Assembly: GCA_902628565.1 (NCBI GenBank)
Contig: CACONR010000003.1
Coordinates: forward strand, 30,722-94,721
Source of the DNA: an uncultured Pelagibacteraceae bacterium
GTDB lineage: Bacteria; Pseudomonadota; Alphaproteobacteria; Pelagibacterales; Pelagibacteraceae
Direction of reading: 5' to 3'
DNA length: 64,000 nucleotides
This document shows positions 1 to 10,726 of this stretch, in pieces. The position numbers were made by a program, and so were the translations under genes. The notes beneath the pieces are model-generated. The model saw nothing but the letters and a program-made list of their open reading frames with translations. It had not been told where the DNA came from and made no database searches. Positions within the stretch are counted from its first letter, which is position 1. Every line of letters begins with the position of its first letter.

Positions 1-881
1 TTTTTTACTCAATGTTTGGCTTTCAAAGAATTGGTGATTTTGCTTGGGCGGGTGCTGATAGCCAGTCCAGAGGGTTTTTGATTGGAGCAACCGCTGGAAG
101 AACAACTCTTGCTGGGGAAGGTTTACAACATCAAGACGGTCATAGCCATTTAATGGCTTCAACTATTCCTAATTGCAGATCTTATGATCCAACATTTCAC
201 TATGAGCTTGCAGTCATTTTTCGAGAAGGTTTAAGAAGAATGCATGAGAAAAAAGAGAATATTTTCTATTATATTACGACCATGAATGAAAATTACCCTC
301 ATCCAGAAATGCCAAAAGATAAATCATGTGAGGATGGTATTTTAAAAGGAATGTATAAAATAAAGGAGTTCAACAAGTATAAAAAAACTAAAATTCAATT
401 TCTTGGATCTGGCACAATCTTAAGAGAAATGATAGCTGCTGCGGAAATATTACAAAATGAGTATCAAATTGATAGTGAGATTTGGAGTGTAACAAGCTTT
501 AATGAATTAAGAAGAGATGGTCTTGAAGTAGAGAGATATAATCTTCTAAATCCTGATAAAGAGCCTAAAAAAAGTTATGTAGAAAAATGTTTGGGTAATA
601 CTGAAGGACCAATTTTAGCAGCTTCTGATTATATGAGAATGAATTCTGATCAGATTAGACCATATGTAAATAAAAGTTTTTATTCATTAGGGACTGATGG
701 ATTTGGTCGAAGTGATACAAGAAAGAAGTTAAGAAAATTTTTTGAGGTTGATAAAGAACATATCGCAACATATGGGTTGAGTATTTTAGCTAAGGAACAG
801 CTTATTGCATCAAAATATGCAAAAGAAGCAATCAAAAAGTATAAGATTGATATTGATAAACCTATGCCAACAAAATTATAG
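1..881 (+). CDS. aceE: pyruvate dehydrogenase E1 component, homodimeric type (C-terminal part, truncated by window start)
   Basis: Frame open to the window edge (..FYSMFGFQRIGDFAWAGADSQSRGFLIGATAGRTTLAGEGLQHQDGHS), typical AceE C-terminal half; followed by aceF. Confidence 0.95.
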   Translation, partial: FYSMFGFQRIGDFAWAGADSQSRGFLIGATAGRTTLAGEGLQHQDGHSHLMASTIPNCRSYDPTFHYELAVIFREGLRRMHEKKENIFYYITTMNENYPHPEMPKDKSCEDGILKGMYKIKEFNKYKKTKIQFLGSGTILREMIAAAEILQNEYQIDSEIWSVTSFNELRRDGLEVERYNLLNPDKEPKKSYVEKCLGNTEGPILAASDYMRMNSDQIRPYVNKSFYSLGTDGFGRSDTRKKLRKFFEVDKEHIATYGLSILAKEQLIASKYAKEAIKKYKIDIDKPMPTKL

Positions 882-882
882 A

Positions 883-2157
883 ATGCCCAAAAAAGATATA
901 AAAGTTCCAAATATTGGTGAATTTAAAGATGTAGAGGTTATTGAAATTATAGTCAAAAAAGGTCAAGAGATTAAAAAAAATGATCCTGTTGTTACTATTG
1001 AAAGTGATAAATCGAGTGTTGAAATACCCTCATTACATAATGGAATAGTTACAGAATTAAATTTAAATGTTGGGGATAAGGTTTCTGAAGGTGACAAAAT
1101 ATTAGAAATTGAATTAAAAGATAATCAAGCAGAAACTCAATTAAAAACTGAAGAAATTAAAACAATTAAAAAAGAAAATACTAAAGAAAAAAAAATAGAA
1201 ATTGAAAGAGAAGTTGGATCAGAAAATGTTATCATAAAAGATTTTTCTAAAAAAACTGCAGCCTCACCAAAAGTCAGAAAATTTGCAAGAGAGCTTGGTG
1301 TTGATATTAGTAAAGTTGAAGGTAGTGAAAGACTAGGAAGAGTAACTGAAAGTGATGTAAAGTCATTTGTCGCAAATAAACCTGAGAGAAATTATGAAAA
1401 AGAATTCAAAAAAGATGAAACGATAGAACTAGAATATCCTCACTCTGAATTTGGAAAAACAGAAATAAAGGATATTCCAAGAGTGAAGAGACTTTCGTCT
1501 AAATATCTTATGAATTCTTGGACCAATATTCCTCATGTGACCAATCATGATGAAGCAGATATAACTGAATTAGAGGAGTTTAGAACATCTCTTACAGATG
1601 TTTACACTGGAGAAAAAAAAAAAATTACTCCTTTAGCTTTTATAGTCAAAGCATTAACTGCATCACTTAAAAAATTTCCAAATTTTAATTCATCTATAGA
1701 TGAAATTGATAAAGGAAAAATGACCTTAAAAAAGTATTACCATATTGGAATTGCTGTAGATACGAAGCACGGGCTTATGGTCCCAAAACTAAGAAATGCT
1801 GATAATAAGAATATCTCATTAATTGGCAACGAACTTAAAAAATTAAGTGATCAATGTAGGAATCTTAAAATTGATAAAAAAGAATTATTTGGTGGTTCCA
1901 TGACAATAACAAGCCTAGGAGGTATTGGTGGTTCTTTTTTTACACCAATAATTAACTATCCTGAAGTTGCAATTTTGGGAGTTGGCAAATCTCAAAAAAA
2001 ACAAATTTTTATTGATGGAAAATTTATTACACGAACAATGTTACCTTTATCTTTATCATATGATCACAGAATAATTGATGGAGCTGAAGCAGCTCGATTT
2101 AATAACGATTTGAAAGATAATCTGGGAAAAAATTTTGCTTACAAATTAGCTGTGTAA
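883..2157 (+). CDS. aceF: dihydrolipoamide acetyltransferase (PDH E2)
   Basis: Lipoyl domain with ESDKSSVEIP, peripheral subunit-binding domain, catalytic C-terminus SLSYDHRIIDGAEAARF. ATG at 883 (MPKKDIKVPNIGEF) preferred over the upstream start of the 805 ORF. Confidence 0.95.
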   Translation: MPKKDIKVPNIGEFKDVEVIEIIVKKGQEIKKNDPVVTIESDKSSVEIPSLHNGIVTELNLNVGDKVSEGDKILEIELKDNQAETQLKTEEIKTIKKENTKEKKIEIEREVGSENVIIKDFSKKTAASPKVRKFARELGVDISKVEGSERLGRVTESDVKSFVANKPERNYEKEFKKDETIELEYPHSEFGKTEIKDIPRVKRLSSKYLMNSWTNIPHVTNHDEADITELEEFRTSLTDVYTGEKKKITPLAFIVKALTASLKKFPNFNSSIDEIDKGKMTLKKYYHIGIAVDTKHGLMVPKLRNADNKNISLIGNELKKLSDQCRNLKIDKKELFGGSMTITSLGGIGGSFFTPIINYPEVAILGVGKSQKKQIFIDGKFITRTMLPLSLSYDHRIIDGAEAARFNNDLKDNLGKNFAYKLAV

Positions 2158-2161
2158 AAAT

Positions 2162-3052
2162 ATGTCAAAAACTCTCTCATTATTTAGTGCACTACTATGC
2201 ACTTTCATTTGGGGGACTACATTTATTGCGCAAGATACAGGCATGGACGAAATCGGCCCATTCACTTTTAATTCAGTAAGATTTTTTGTGGGTTTTTTAG
2301 CAATTGTTCCTTTAGCATTAATATTTGAAGCAAAAAAACTAAAAAAAGAATTTAGGTTTGATACAAAAACATTCGTTATCCTATCCTTTTTAATTGGACT
2401 ATCATTATTTTTGGGCTCAGCATTACAACAGGTTGCGTTGATTTACACTGATGTAGCAAATGCTGCTTTTTTTACAATTTTTTATGTGCCAATGGTCCCA
2501 ATTATTATTTTCATCTTTAAAAAAGATTTTTTACATTGGAGTGTATGGCCATCAGTAATTTTATGTTTAATTGGCGGATATTTATTAACAAATTTTCAAG
2601 ATGCAACTGTAAGATTAGGTGATACGCTTGTGGTATTAGGAGCTTTATTTTGGAGTGCACATATTATTTTTACTGGTATGATTGTCAAAAAGTACAATCT
2701 ACCATTGACCATTGGTGCAATTCAAACTCTGCTAGTTGCTCTATTCTCATTTATAATAGGTTTATTTTCCGAAGAATTTATAATCGATAATATATTAAAT
2801 GAAATAGACTCAATTTTATATGCTGGTATTTTATCAGGTGGTTTTGCATTTGTTTTACAAATATATGCTCAAAGAAATATAACTCCAGCACCAGCGGCAA
2901 TAATTTTTTCTTTGGAGGGTGTGTTTGCAACAATTGCTGCTTGGTTTCTTTTAAATCAAATATTAGGTATAAATAATTTACTTGGTTGTTTTTTTATATT
3001 GAGTGGAGTTTTATTATCTCAATTAGTTCCATTATTAAGGAAAGTAAATTAA
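2162..3052 (+). CDS. DMT superfamily EamA-type transporter
   Basis: About 10 hydrophobic segments; two EamA-like halves (FIWGTTFIAQD..., GALFWSAHIIFTG). Confidence 0.85.
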   Translation: MSKTLSLFSALLCTFIWGTTFIAQDTGMDEIGPFTFNSVRFFVGFLAIVPLALIFEAKKLKKEFRFDTKTFVILSFLIGLSLFLGSALQQVALIYTDVANAAFFTIFYVPMVPIIIFIFKKDFLHWSVWPSVILCLIGGYLLTNFQDATVRLGDTLVVLGALFWSAHIIFTGMIVKKYNLPLTIGAIQTLLVALFSFIIGLFSEEFIIDNILNEIDSILYAGILSGGFAFVLQIYAQRNITPAPAAIIFSLEGVFATIAAWFLLNQILGINNLLGCFFILSGVLLSQLVPLLRKVN

Positions 3053-3816
3053 CTATATAAAATATAAAATAAAATTAAGCCAAGAATTATCCGATAAATT
3101 ACAAATACATTAAAAGAAATTTTACTTATAAATTTAAGAAAATACTTAATTGTAAAAAATGAAAACATAAATGATAAAAAAGTAGCAATTAATAATAAAT
3201 AATTTATTTCTATTGATTGTTCAAAAGCTTCTCTTAAACCTAGGAAGCTTGCTCCTGCTAATGCAGGTATAGATAATAAAAAAGAAATTTTAATAGCGTC
3301 TGTTCTATTGAAATTCAAAAATCTTGCTGCTGTAATCGTTATTCCAGCCCTACTAACACCTGGTATCAACGCTAATATTTGAAATAAACCAATTAATAAA
3401 ACTGATTTAATATTTAAATCTGTAGAAATATTTCGATCAATTTTTCTTTGATCAGCAAAGAAAAGTATGAATCCAAAAAATAGTGTTGTTGATGCAATTA
3501 CTTTTGTATTTCTTAAAAGATGAATAAATTCAGTGGAATATAAAATGTATCCAAAAAATATTAAAGGTAACGAGCCAATAATTATTAAACTTAATAACCT
3601 ATTATTATTTCTTAGATCAAATAGTTCTTTTCTAAAATAAAAAATTACTGCAATTAATGAGCCTAAATGTAGACTTATGTCTATTAATAAAGAACTTGTT
3701 TTTAAATCATAAAAATTTGATACCAATATTAAATGAGCTGACGAACTTATGGGTAAAAATTCAGAAATTCCTTGAACAGCAGAAAGAATGAAAATTTCTA
3801 TAAAATCTTGCAACAT
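3049..3816 (-). CDS. uppP: undecaprenyl-diphosphatase
   Basis: Motifs GISEFLPISSSAHLIL and PGVSRAGITITAARFL. Confidence 0.93.
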   Translation of the reverse strand: MLQDFIEIFILSAVQGISEFLPISSSAHLILVSNFYDLKTSSLLIDISLHLGSLIAVIFYFRKELFDLRNNNRLLSLIIIGSLPLIFFGYILYSTEFIHLLRNTKVIASTTLFFGFILFFADQRKIDRNISTDLNIKSVLLIGLFQILALIPGVSRAGITITAARFLNFNRTDAIKISFLLSIPALAGASFLGLREAFEQSIEINYLLLIATFLSFMFSFFTIKYFLKFISKISFNVFVIYRIILGLILFYILYS

Positions 3817-4000
3817 ACATGTGTCGTAGCTTAAAAAATATTCATTTTAAACAATTCGATTTAATCATATTAGGTATGCAAAAATCAGAATAAGTAGATT
3901 TTAAGCTAAATATTATTATAATTAGGTAATAATAACTGACCTATTTATTTCTTTTACTAATAAAAACTATGTATATTTTGCGGTAAATTTATAAAAATTT

Positions 4001-5440
4001 ATGACTGATAAAATGCTAAAATTCGTAAAAATAGGTCAACAAACCCCACCTAAAAGAGGAGTTAATAATAGGAAAGATGATTTCAATGAAATCTATGATG
4101 AATTTATTACTCAAAAAGCACAAGAGCAGTCAAGTAGATGCTCTCAATGTGGAGTTCCTTTTTGCCAAGTCCATTGTCCTTTGAGTAACAACATTCCTGA
4201 TTGGCTCAAATTGACTGCTGAAGGTAGATTGAAGGAAGCTTATGAATTATCTCAAAGTACAAATAATATGCCTGAGGTTTGTGGCAGAATATGCCCTCAA
4301 GACAGATTATGTGAGGGTAATTGTGTTATTGAGCAGTCAGGTCATGGAACTGTAACAATTGGATCTGTCGAAAAATATATTACAGATAGTGCTTGGGAAA
4401 ACGGATGGGTAAAGCCTATATCAATCAAACACGAAAAAGACCAAAGTGTTGGAATAATTGGTGCTGGACCCGCTGGACTAGCAGCTGCTGAACAACTTAG
4501 GAAAAATGGATATCAAATTACTGTTTATGACAGATATGACAGAGCGGGCGGTTTGCTAATTTATGGAATTCCAAATTTTAAATTAGAAAAACATGTGGTC
4601 GAGAGAAGAACGAAACTGTTGAAAGATGGTGGAATTAAATTTGAACAAAATTTTGAGGTTGGTAAGGATGCAACTTTAGAGCAATTGAGAAAAAAACATG
4701 ATGCAATTTTAATTGCTACTGGAGTTTATAAACCAAGAGAAATTAATCTACCAGGTAATGATTTAGATAATATTTTTCCTGCTATGGAGTTTTTAACCGC
4801 ATCAAACAAAAAGGGGTTGGGAGACAAAGTTGATTTGTTCGATAAAGGTATATTAAACGCTGAGGGTAAAGATGTAGTTGTTATTGGAGGTGGAGATACC
4901 GCAATGGATTGTGTTCGAACATCAGTAAGACAAAAAGCTAATTCAGTTAAATGTTTATATAGAAGAGATAAAGATAACATGCCTGGATCTGCAAGAGAAG
5001 TGGCTAATGCAGAGGAAGAGGGTGTTGAATTTGTTTGGTTGTCTAGTCCAAAAGAATTTAAAGGAAAAAATAAAATCGAAAAATTAATTGTAGATCAAAT
5101 TCAACTTGGAGATCCAGATGACTCAGGTAGAAGAAGACCAGAAATTAAACAAGGCTCTGAATTTGAAATTAAAGCAGATATGGTAATAAAAGCTTTAGGA
5201 TTTGATCCAGAAAACTTGCCATTATTATTTGAAGCACAAGAATTACAAGTTACAAAATGGGGAACAATTAAAACTGACTTTGATACTATGGAAACTAATA
5301 TTAAAGGTGTCTTTGCTGCCGGAGATATTGTAAGAGGTGCATCTTTAGTTGTATGGGCAATTAAAGATGGTAGAGATGCTGCTTTATCAATCAAATCTTA
5401 TCTTGAAAATATCGAATTAAAAAAATCTAAAGTTGCATAA
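4001..5440 (+). CDS. gltD: glutamate synthase small subunit
   Basis: Fe-S cysteine motifs CSQCGVPFCQVHCPL, FAD/NAD motif GAGPAGLAAAEQL; adjacent to gltB. Confidence 0.95.
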   Translation: MTDKMLKFVKIGQQTPPKRGVNNRKDDFNEIYDEFITQKAQEQSSRCSQCGVPFCQVHCPLSNNIPDWLKLTAEGRLKEAYELSQSTNNMPEVCGRICPQDRLCEGNCVIEQSGHGTVTIGSVEKYITDSAWENGWVKPISIKHEKDQSVGIIGAGPAGLAAAEQLRKNGYQITVYDRYDRAGGLLIYGIPNFKLEKHVVERRTKLLKDGGIKFEQNFEVGKDATLEQLRKKHDAILIATGVYKPREINLPGNDLDNIFPAMEFLTASNKKGLGDKVDLFDKGILNAEGKDVVVIGGGDTAMDCVRTSVRQKANSVKCLYRRDKDNMPGSAREVANAEEEGVEFVWLSSPKEFKGKNKIEKLIVDQIQLGDPDDSGRRRPEIKQGSEFEIKADMVIKALGFDPENLPLLFEAQELQVTKWGTIKTDFDTMETNIKGVFAAGDIVRGASLVVWAIKDGRDAALSIKSYLENIELKKSKVA

Positions 5441-8400
5441 TGAGTATATATAAAAAAAATTTAAAATTACTAATTAGAAACAATGTTTATTCTAAAGAAA
5501 TGGAACATGATGCATGTGGAGTGGGGTTAATTGCATCAACAGAGGGAAAAAAATCAAGAGAGGTTGTAGAATATGGAATTGAAGCTTTAAAGGCTGTTTG
5601 GCATCGCGGAGCTGTTGATGCTGATGGAAAAACAGGTGATGGGGCAGGAATACATTTAGAAATTCCCAAAGATTTCTTTGTTGAAAAAATAGAGGTTACA
5701 GGACACACACATGATGGCTCTGATATTTGTGTTGGAATGATTTTTTTACCAAGAAATGATTACTCCTCACAAGAAAGCTGTAAAACGATTGTGGAAAGTG
5801 AGTTAACGAAAAACAATTTTAGTATCTATGGATGGAGACAGGTGCCTGTTAATCCAAAAGTTTTAGGAGAAAAAGCTTTCCAAACTATGCCAGAGATAAT
5901 TCAAGTGCTTTTTAAATCGAATGATAAAAATTTGCTTGATAAAGATCTTGAAAGAAAAATTTATGAAACAAGAAAAAAAATTGAGAATAAAGCTTTCAAT
6001 TTATCATTAAATAATTTTTATATTTGCTCAATAAGTTCTAAATCAATTATCTATAAGGGCATGTTTTTAGCTGAGGCTATCTCAGATTTTTTCTTAGATT
6101 TAAAAGACAAAAGATTTATTTCAAGATTTGCAATTTTTCATCAGAGATTTTCAACTAATACTGCTCCAAGCTGGAGTTTGGCACAACCATTTAGAGCAGT
6201 TGCCCATAATGGTGAAATTAATACTTACAAAGGAAACAAAAACTGGATGAGAGTTCATGAACAAGAGATGAGTAGCCCTCTCTTTGAAAATGTAGAAAAT
6301 TTAAAGCCAGTTATACAAAAAGGAGTTTCTGACTCTGCGGCACTAGATAATGTTTTTGAGTTACTAAATAAATCTGGCCAACCTGCACCTTTAGCAAAAT
6401 TAATGATGATCCCTGATGCTTGGTCAAAAAGAAATAAAACTCTTCCAAAAAGCCATCAACAATTGTTTAATTTTTTAAATAGTACTATGGAACCTTGGGA
6501 TGGTCCTGCCGCAATTGCCGCAACAGATAATGAATGGGTCATTGCAGCAAATGATCGTAATGGTTTAAGGCCTTTAAGATACGCAATAACAAAAGATAAA
6601 CTTCTTTTTGCCGGATCTGAAACTGGAATGATTGAATTAAATGAAAAAAGAATTCTATCAAAAGGAAGACTTGGCCCAGGGGAGATAATTGGTGTTAGAA
6701 TTGAAAAAGGCAAAGTGTTTACGAATAATCAAATTAAAGACTATTTGGCAAAAGAATATAAGCATTTCAATTCTCAGATAATAGATTTAGATGAAAAATT
6801 ATCCATTTCAAATGAGAAACATAATTTTGATGGTGAAGATCTAAGGAGACGACAACACTCTTTTGGAATAAGTTTAGAGGACTTAGAACTAATTTTACAT
6901 CCAATGGCTGAAGATGCAAAAGAAGCGACCGGTTCTATGGGCGATGATACACCTTTGGCAGTTCTATCAGACAAATACAGACCACTTTATCACTTTTTTA
7001 GACAAAACTTTAGCCAAGTGACGAATCCACCGATTGACTCTTTAAGAGAAAATAAAGTTATGAGTTTGAAAACAAGATTCGGTAATCTTGGGAATATTTT
7101 AGATTTTGATACTCTAACTAAAGAAAATATTTATGTTTTGAATAGTCCAATATTATCGAATTCACAATTTAATAAATTTATTAATTTTTTTGGAAAAAAC
7201 TCCGTCTCTATAGATTGTACTTTTTCGAATGATCAAAGTTTATTTGATAGTATCAAAAGGATCCAAAAAGAGTCGGAAGTTGCCGTTAGACAGGGTGTAA
7301 CACAATTAATTTTAAGCGATAAAGCTATTTCAGATACAAGGATGCCCATGCCAATGTTGTTATGCGTTGGTGCAATTAATACTTTTTTAATTGATAAAAA
7401 ATTAAGAGGATATGTTTCAATTAATGTTCAATCTGGTGAAGCTTTGGATACTCACTCTTTTGCAACATTGATAGGTGTTGGAGCAACAACAGTTAATCCA
7501 TATATAGCTTTTGATAGTTTATACCAAAGGCATGAGAAAAAGTTATTTGGCCAGTTTAGTTTTGATGAATGTGTTAAAAGGTATATCAAATCAGTGAATG
7601 CAGGATTATTAAAAATCATGTCAAAAATGGGTATATCCGTTTTAAGTTCGTATAGGGGTGGATGTAATTTTGAAACTGTTGGTCTAAGCAGATCAATAGT
7701 TGATGATTATTTTCCAGGAGTGACTTCAAAAATTTCTGGTATTGGATTGTCAGGAATAGAAAAAAAAATACGTTCAATACATAAAGAGGCATTTGAAAGC
7801 ACCGATACAGTTTTACCTATTGGTGGGATTTATAGATACAGAAAAAATGGAGAAACGCACCAATATCAGGGCAGATTAATCCACTTATTACAAAGTGCTG
7901 TAGGATCAAACTCGTATACAGCCTATAAAAAATATGCTGAGGGTATATATAACTTGCCACCAATTAACCTAAGGGATTTGATAGATTTTAGAAAAAAAAA
8001 ATTAGGACCATCTATTCAAATTTCTGAAGTTGAACCAATAGAAAAAATATTAAAAAGATTTGGTAGTGGAAGTATGTCTCACGGAGCATTATCCAAGGAG
8101 GCACACGAAACATTAGCTATTGGGATGAATAGAATTAAAGGTGCATCCTGTAGCGGTGAAGGTGGTGAAGATGCTAATAGATTTAAGATCATGGACTCTG
8201 GTGATAGTGCAAATTCGAGAGTAAAGCAAATTGCATCAGCAAGATTTGGCGTAACAATAAATTATTTAAACAATTGTAATGAAATTGAGATTAAAATTGC
8301 TCAAGGTGCGAAACCTGGTGAAGGTGGCCAATTACCAGGATTTAAAGTGACAGATGAGATTGCTAAGCTAAGACATTCAACCCCAGGTGTAACATTAATT

Positions 8401-9945
8401 TCCCCACCTCCGCATCATGATATTTATTCAATTGAAGATTTAGCGCAGCTTATTTATGATTTAAAACAAATCAATCCTAAGGCAAGAATTGGAGTTAAAT
8501 TAGTTGCATCTTCTGGCGTTGGTACTATTGCAGCCGGTGTTGCAAAAGCAAAAGCTGATATAATTTTAATTTCAGGACATAATGGAGGAACCGGAGCTAC
8601 ACCTCAAACAAGTGTAAAATACGTGGGTATTCCATGGGAGATGGGGCTAACGGAGGCCAATCAAGTTTTAACATTAAATAATCTAAGACATAAAGTTACT
8701 TTAAGAACCGATGGAGGTATTAAAACTGGAAGAGATGTTGTTATCGCAGCAATGATGGGTGCAGAGGAGTATGGTGTAGCAACTACCGCTCTAGTAGCGA
8801 TGGGTTGTATTATGGTAAGGCAATGTCATTCTAATACTTGTCCCGTAGGAGTATGTACACAAGATGAAAAATTAAGAGAAAAATTTACTGGAACTCCTGA
8901 TAAAGTTGTAAATTTATTTACATTTATTGCTACAGAAGTAAGAGAAATTTTAGCTTCACTTGGTTTTAAATCTTTAAATGAGGTTATCGGTCGAACTGAT
9001 TTATTAATGCAGGTAAGTAAAGCCTCGCCTAATCTAGATGATTTAGATCTTAATCCACTATTCGTTCAAGCAGACCCCGGCAATAATAAGAGGTATTGTG
9101 AGATATCAGAAATTAATCAAGTTCCTGATACGCTGGATCAAGAAATTTGGCCTCAGATAGAAAAAGCTTTAGATAACTCAGAAAAAATAAATAACGAGTT
9201 TTTAATTAAAAATACTAATAGAGCTGTAGGTACTAGAATTTCACATCACTTATACAAAAAATATGGTTATGAAAAACTTGAGGAAAATTTTTTAACTCTA
9301 AATTTTAAAGGTTCAGCTGGACAATCGTTTGGTGCATTTACAGCAAAAGGACTTAAACTTAATTTAAAAGGCGATGCAAATGATTATGTTGGGAAAGGTT
9401 TGTCGGGAGCAACCATTTCAATAAAACTTACTGATGAAAGCAATTTAATTTCGAATGAGAATACCATTATTGGGAACACAGTTCTTTATGGAGCAACGTC
9501 AGGTAAACTTTTTGCAGCTGGTCAAGCTGGGGATAGATTTGCAGTAAGAAATTCTGGCGCTATAACAGTTATCGAAGGCTGTGACTCAAATGGTTGTGAA
9601 TACATGACCGGTGGTACAGCAGTAATTCTTGGAGATGTCGGAGATAATTTTGCAGCTGGCATGACAGGGGGAATGGCTTTTATTTACGATAAATCAAAAG
9701 AATTTGAAAAAAAAGTTAATCCAGACTCAGTTGTATGGCAAAATGTTGAAACTGAGTATTGGTCAAAATTTTTAAAAGAACTGGTACTAGAACATAGTAA
9801 TGAAACAGAGTCCAGTTTATCAAAAAAAATAATTGATAACTTTGAAAACGAGTTAAAGAATTTTGTACAGGTCTGTCCAAAAGAAATGATAGATAAACTT
9901 AAAAATCCAATCTCTACAAAAACAAAAATACAAAAAGTCAGTTAA
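5440..9945 (+). CDS. gltB: glutamate synthase large subunit
   Basis: 1501 aa; N-terminal Ntn glutaminase after CGVGLIAS, GEGGQLPGFKV, GXGXG repeat C-terminal domain. Confidence 0.97.
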   Translation: MSIYKKNLKLLIRNNVYSKEMEHDACGVGLIASTEGKKSREVVEYGIEALKAVWHRGAVDADGKTGDGAGIHLEIPKDFFVEKIEVTGHTHDGSDICVGMIFLPRNDYSSQESCKTIVESELTKNNFSIYGWRQVPVNPKVLGEKAFQTMPEIIQVLFKSNDKNLLDKDLERKIYETRKKIENKAFNLSLNNFYICSISSKSIIYKGMFLAEAISDFFLDLKDKRFISRFAIFHQRFSTNTAPSWSLAQPFRAVAHNGEINTYKGNKNWMRVHEQEMSSPLFENVENLKPVIQKGVSDSAALDNVFELLNKSGQPAPLAKLMMIPDAWSKRNKTLPKSHQQLFNFLNSTMEPWDGPAAIAATDNEWVIAANDRNGLRPLRYAITKDKLLFAGSETGMIELNEKRILSKGRLGPGEIIGVRIEKGKVFTNNQIKDYLAKEYKHFNSQIIDLDEKLSISNEKHNFDGEDLRRRQHSFGISLEDLELILHPMAEDAKEATGSMGDDTPLAVLSDKYRPLYHFFRQNFSQVTNPPIDSLRENKVMSLKTRFGNLGNILDFDTLTKENIYVLNSPILSNSQFNKFINFFGKNSVSIDCTFSNDQSLFDSIKRIQKESEVAVRQGVTQLILSDKAISDTRMPMPMLLCVGAINTFLIDKKLRGYVSINVQSGEALDTHSFATLIGVGATTVNPYIAFDSLYQRHEKKLFGQFSFDECVKRYIKSVNAGLLKIMSKMGISVLSSYRGGCNFETVGLSRSIVDDYFPGVTSKISGIGLSGIEKKIRSIHKEAFESTDTVLPIGGIYRYRKNGETHQYQGRLIHLLQSAVGSNSYTAYKKYAEGIYNLPPINLRDLIDFRKKKLGPSIQISEVEPIEKILKRFGSGSMSHGALSKEAHETLAIGMNRIKGASCSGEGGEDANRFKIMDSGDSANSRVKQIASARFGVTINYLNNCNEIEIKIAQGAKPGEGGQLPGFKVTDEIAKLRHSTPGVTLISPPPHHDIYSIEDLAQLIYDLKQINPKARIGVKLVASSGVGTIAAGVAKAKADIILISGHNGGTGATPQTSVKYVGIPWEMGLTEANQVLTLNNLRHKVTLRTDGGIKTGRDVVIAAMMGAEEYGVATTALVAMGCIMVRQCHSNTCPVGVCTQDEKLREKFTGTPDKVVNLFTFIATEVREILASLGFKSLNEVIGRTDLLMQVSKASPNLDDLDLNPLFVQADPGNNKRYCEISEINQVPDTLDQEIWPQIEKALDNSEKINNEFLIKNTNRAVGTRISHHLYKKYGYEKLEENFLTLNFKGSAGQSFGAFTAKGLKLNLKGDANDYVGKGLSGATISIKLTDESNLISNENTIIGNTVLYGATSGKLFAAGQAGDRFAVRNSGAITVIEGCDSNGCEYMTGGTAVILGDVGDNFAAGMTGGMAFIYDKSKEFEKKVNPDSVVWQNVETEYWSKFLKELVLEHSNETESSLSKKIIDNFENELKNFVQVCPKEMIDKLKNPISTKTKIQKVS

Positions 9946-10684
9946 TTATTAATTTTAACTCTTTTTTCAATATCTTGAGCCATTTTGGTGAAGATAAACT
10001 ATGATCACCATTTTTTATAACTACTAATTTCTTTTTCTTAGATTGAAATATTTTCAAAACTTTTTTTGAGTAAATTACAGGTACAGATTTATCTTTACTC
10101 CCGTGAACCATTGTTACATTTATATTTTGATTTATTTTTTTATTTAAAATTTTATTTTTTTTTCCATCTTTTATCAATTGATAAGTGATTGGATATTCAT
10201 AATCGCCATGTTTTAAATTTATTAAACCTTTTTTTTTAATTTCTATCTTCATTTTATTAGAAAATTTATTCCACAATAGTTTATCTAAAAATTCTGGCGC
10301 TGAACCTATTCCTAAAAAACCTTTAATTTTGTTTTTGATAAGACTAAACTGGTTTAAAGAAATCCAAGCTCCCATACTTGATCCTATAAATATAATATCG
10401 TTTTTTTTTACAACTTTTTTAATTACTAAAGTAGTATCCCTAGTCCATTTTGAAATATTACCATTAATAAATTTTCCCGATGATTTGCCATGACCTGAAT
10501 ATTCTAAAGCAAGAAAACCCAGTTTATTTTTTTTTGCAAATTTTAAAAATGCTTGAGGTTTTTTACCTTCCAAATCTGACATAAAACCATGCAAAAAAAC
10601 AATGTAGGTGGCATTTTTTTGATGTAGTTTTAAATACCTTAATTTTCTGGAATCAGAAATTTTTAAGTAATTAAAATTTGTCAT
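9938..10684 (-). CDS. alpha/beta hydrolase
   Basis: HGFMSDLEGKK, nucleophile elbow GSSMGAW, C-terminal GDHSLSS histidine. Confidence 0.85.
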   Translation of the reverse strand: MTNFNYLKISDSRKLRYLKLHQKNATYIVFLHGFMSDLEGKKPQAFLKFAKKNKLGFLALEYSGHGKSSGKFINGNISKWTRDTTLVIKKVVKKNDIIFIGSSMGAWISLNQFSLIKNKIKGFLGIGSAPEFLDKLLWNKFSNKMKIEIKKKGLINLKHGDYEYPITYQLIKDGKKNKILNKKINQNINVTMVHGSKDKSVPVIYSKKVLKIFQSKKKKLVVIKNGDHSLSSPKWLKILKKELKLIIN

Positions 10685-10726
10685 AAAAGTTTATTAGTTT
10701 TGTCTATTATTATATAATTATTTTAA

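Noticed and set aside
3817-4000. Possible riboswitch upstream of gltD
   Set aside because: AT-rich gap with no motif I can match to a known riboswitch family.
4726-5394. Antisense ORFs 4726-4980 and 5101-5394 opposite gltD
   Set aside because: Shadow ORFs antisense to a well-supported CDS; no plausible domain.
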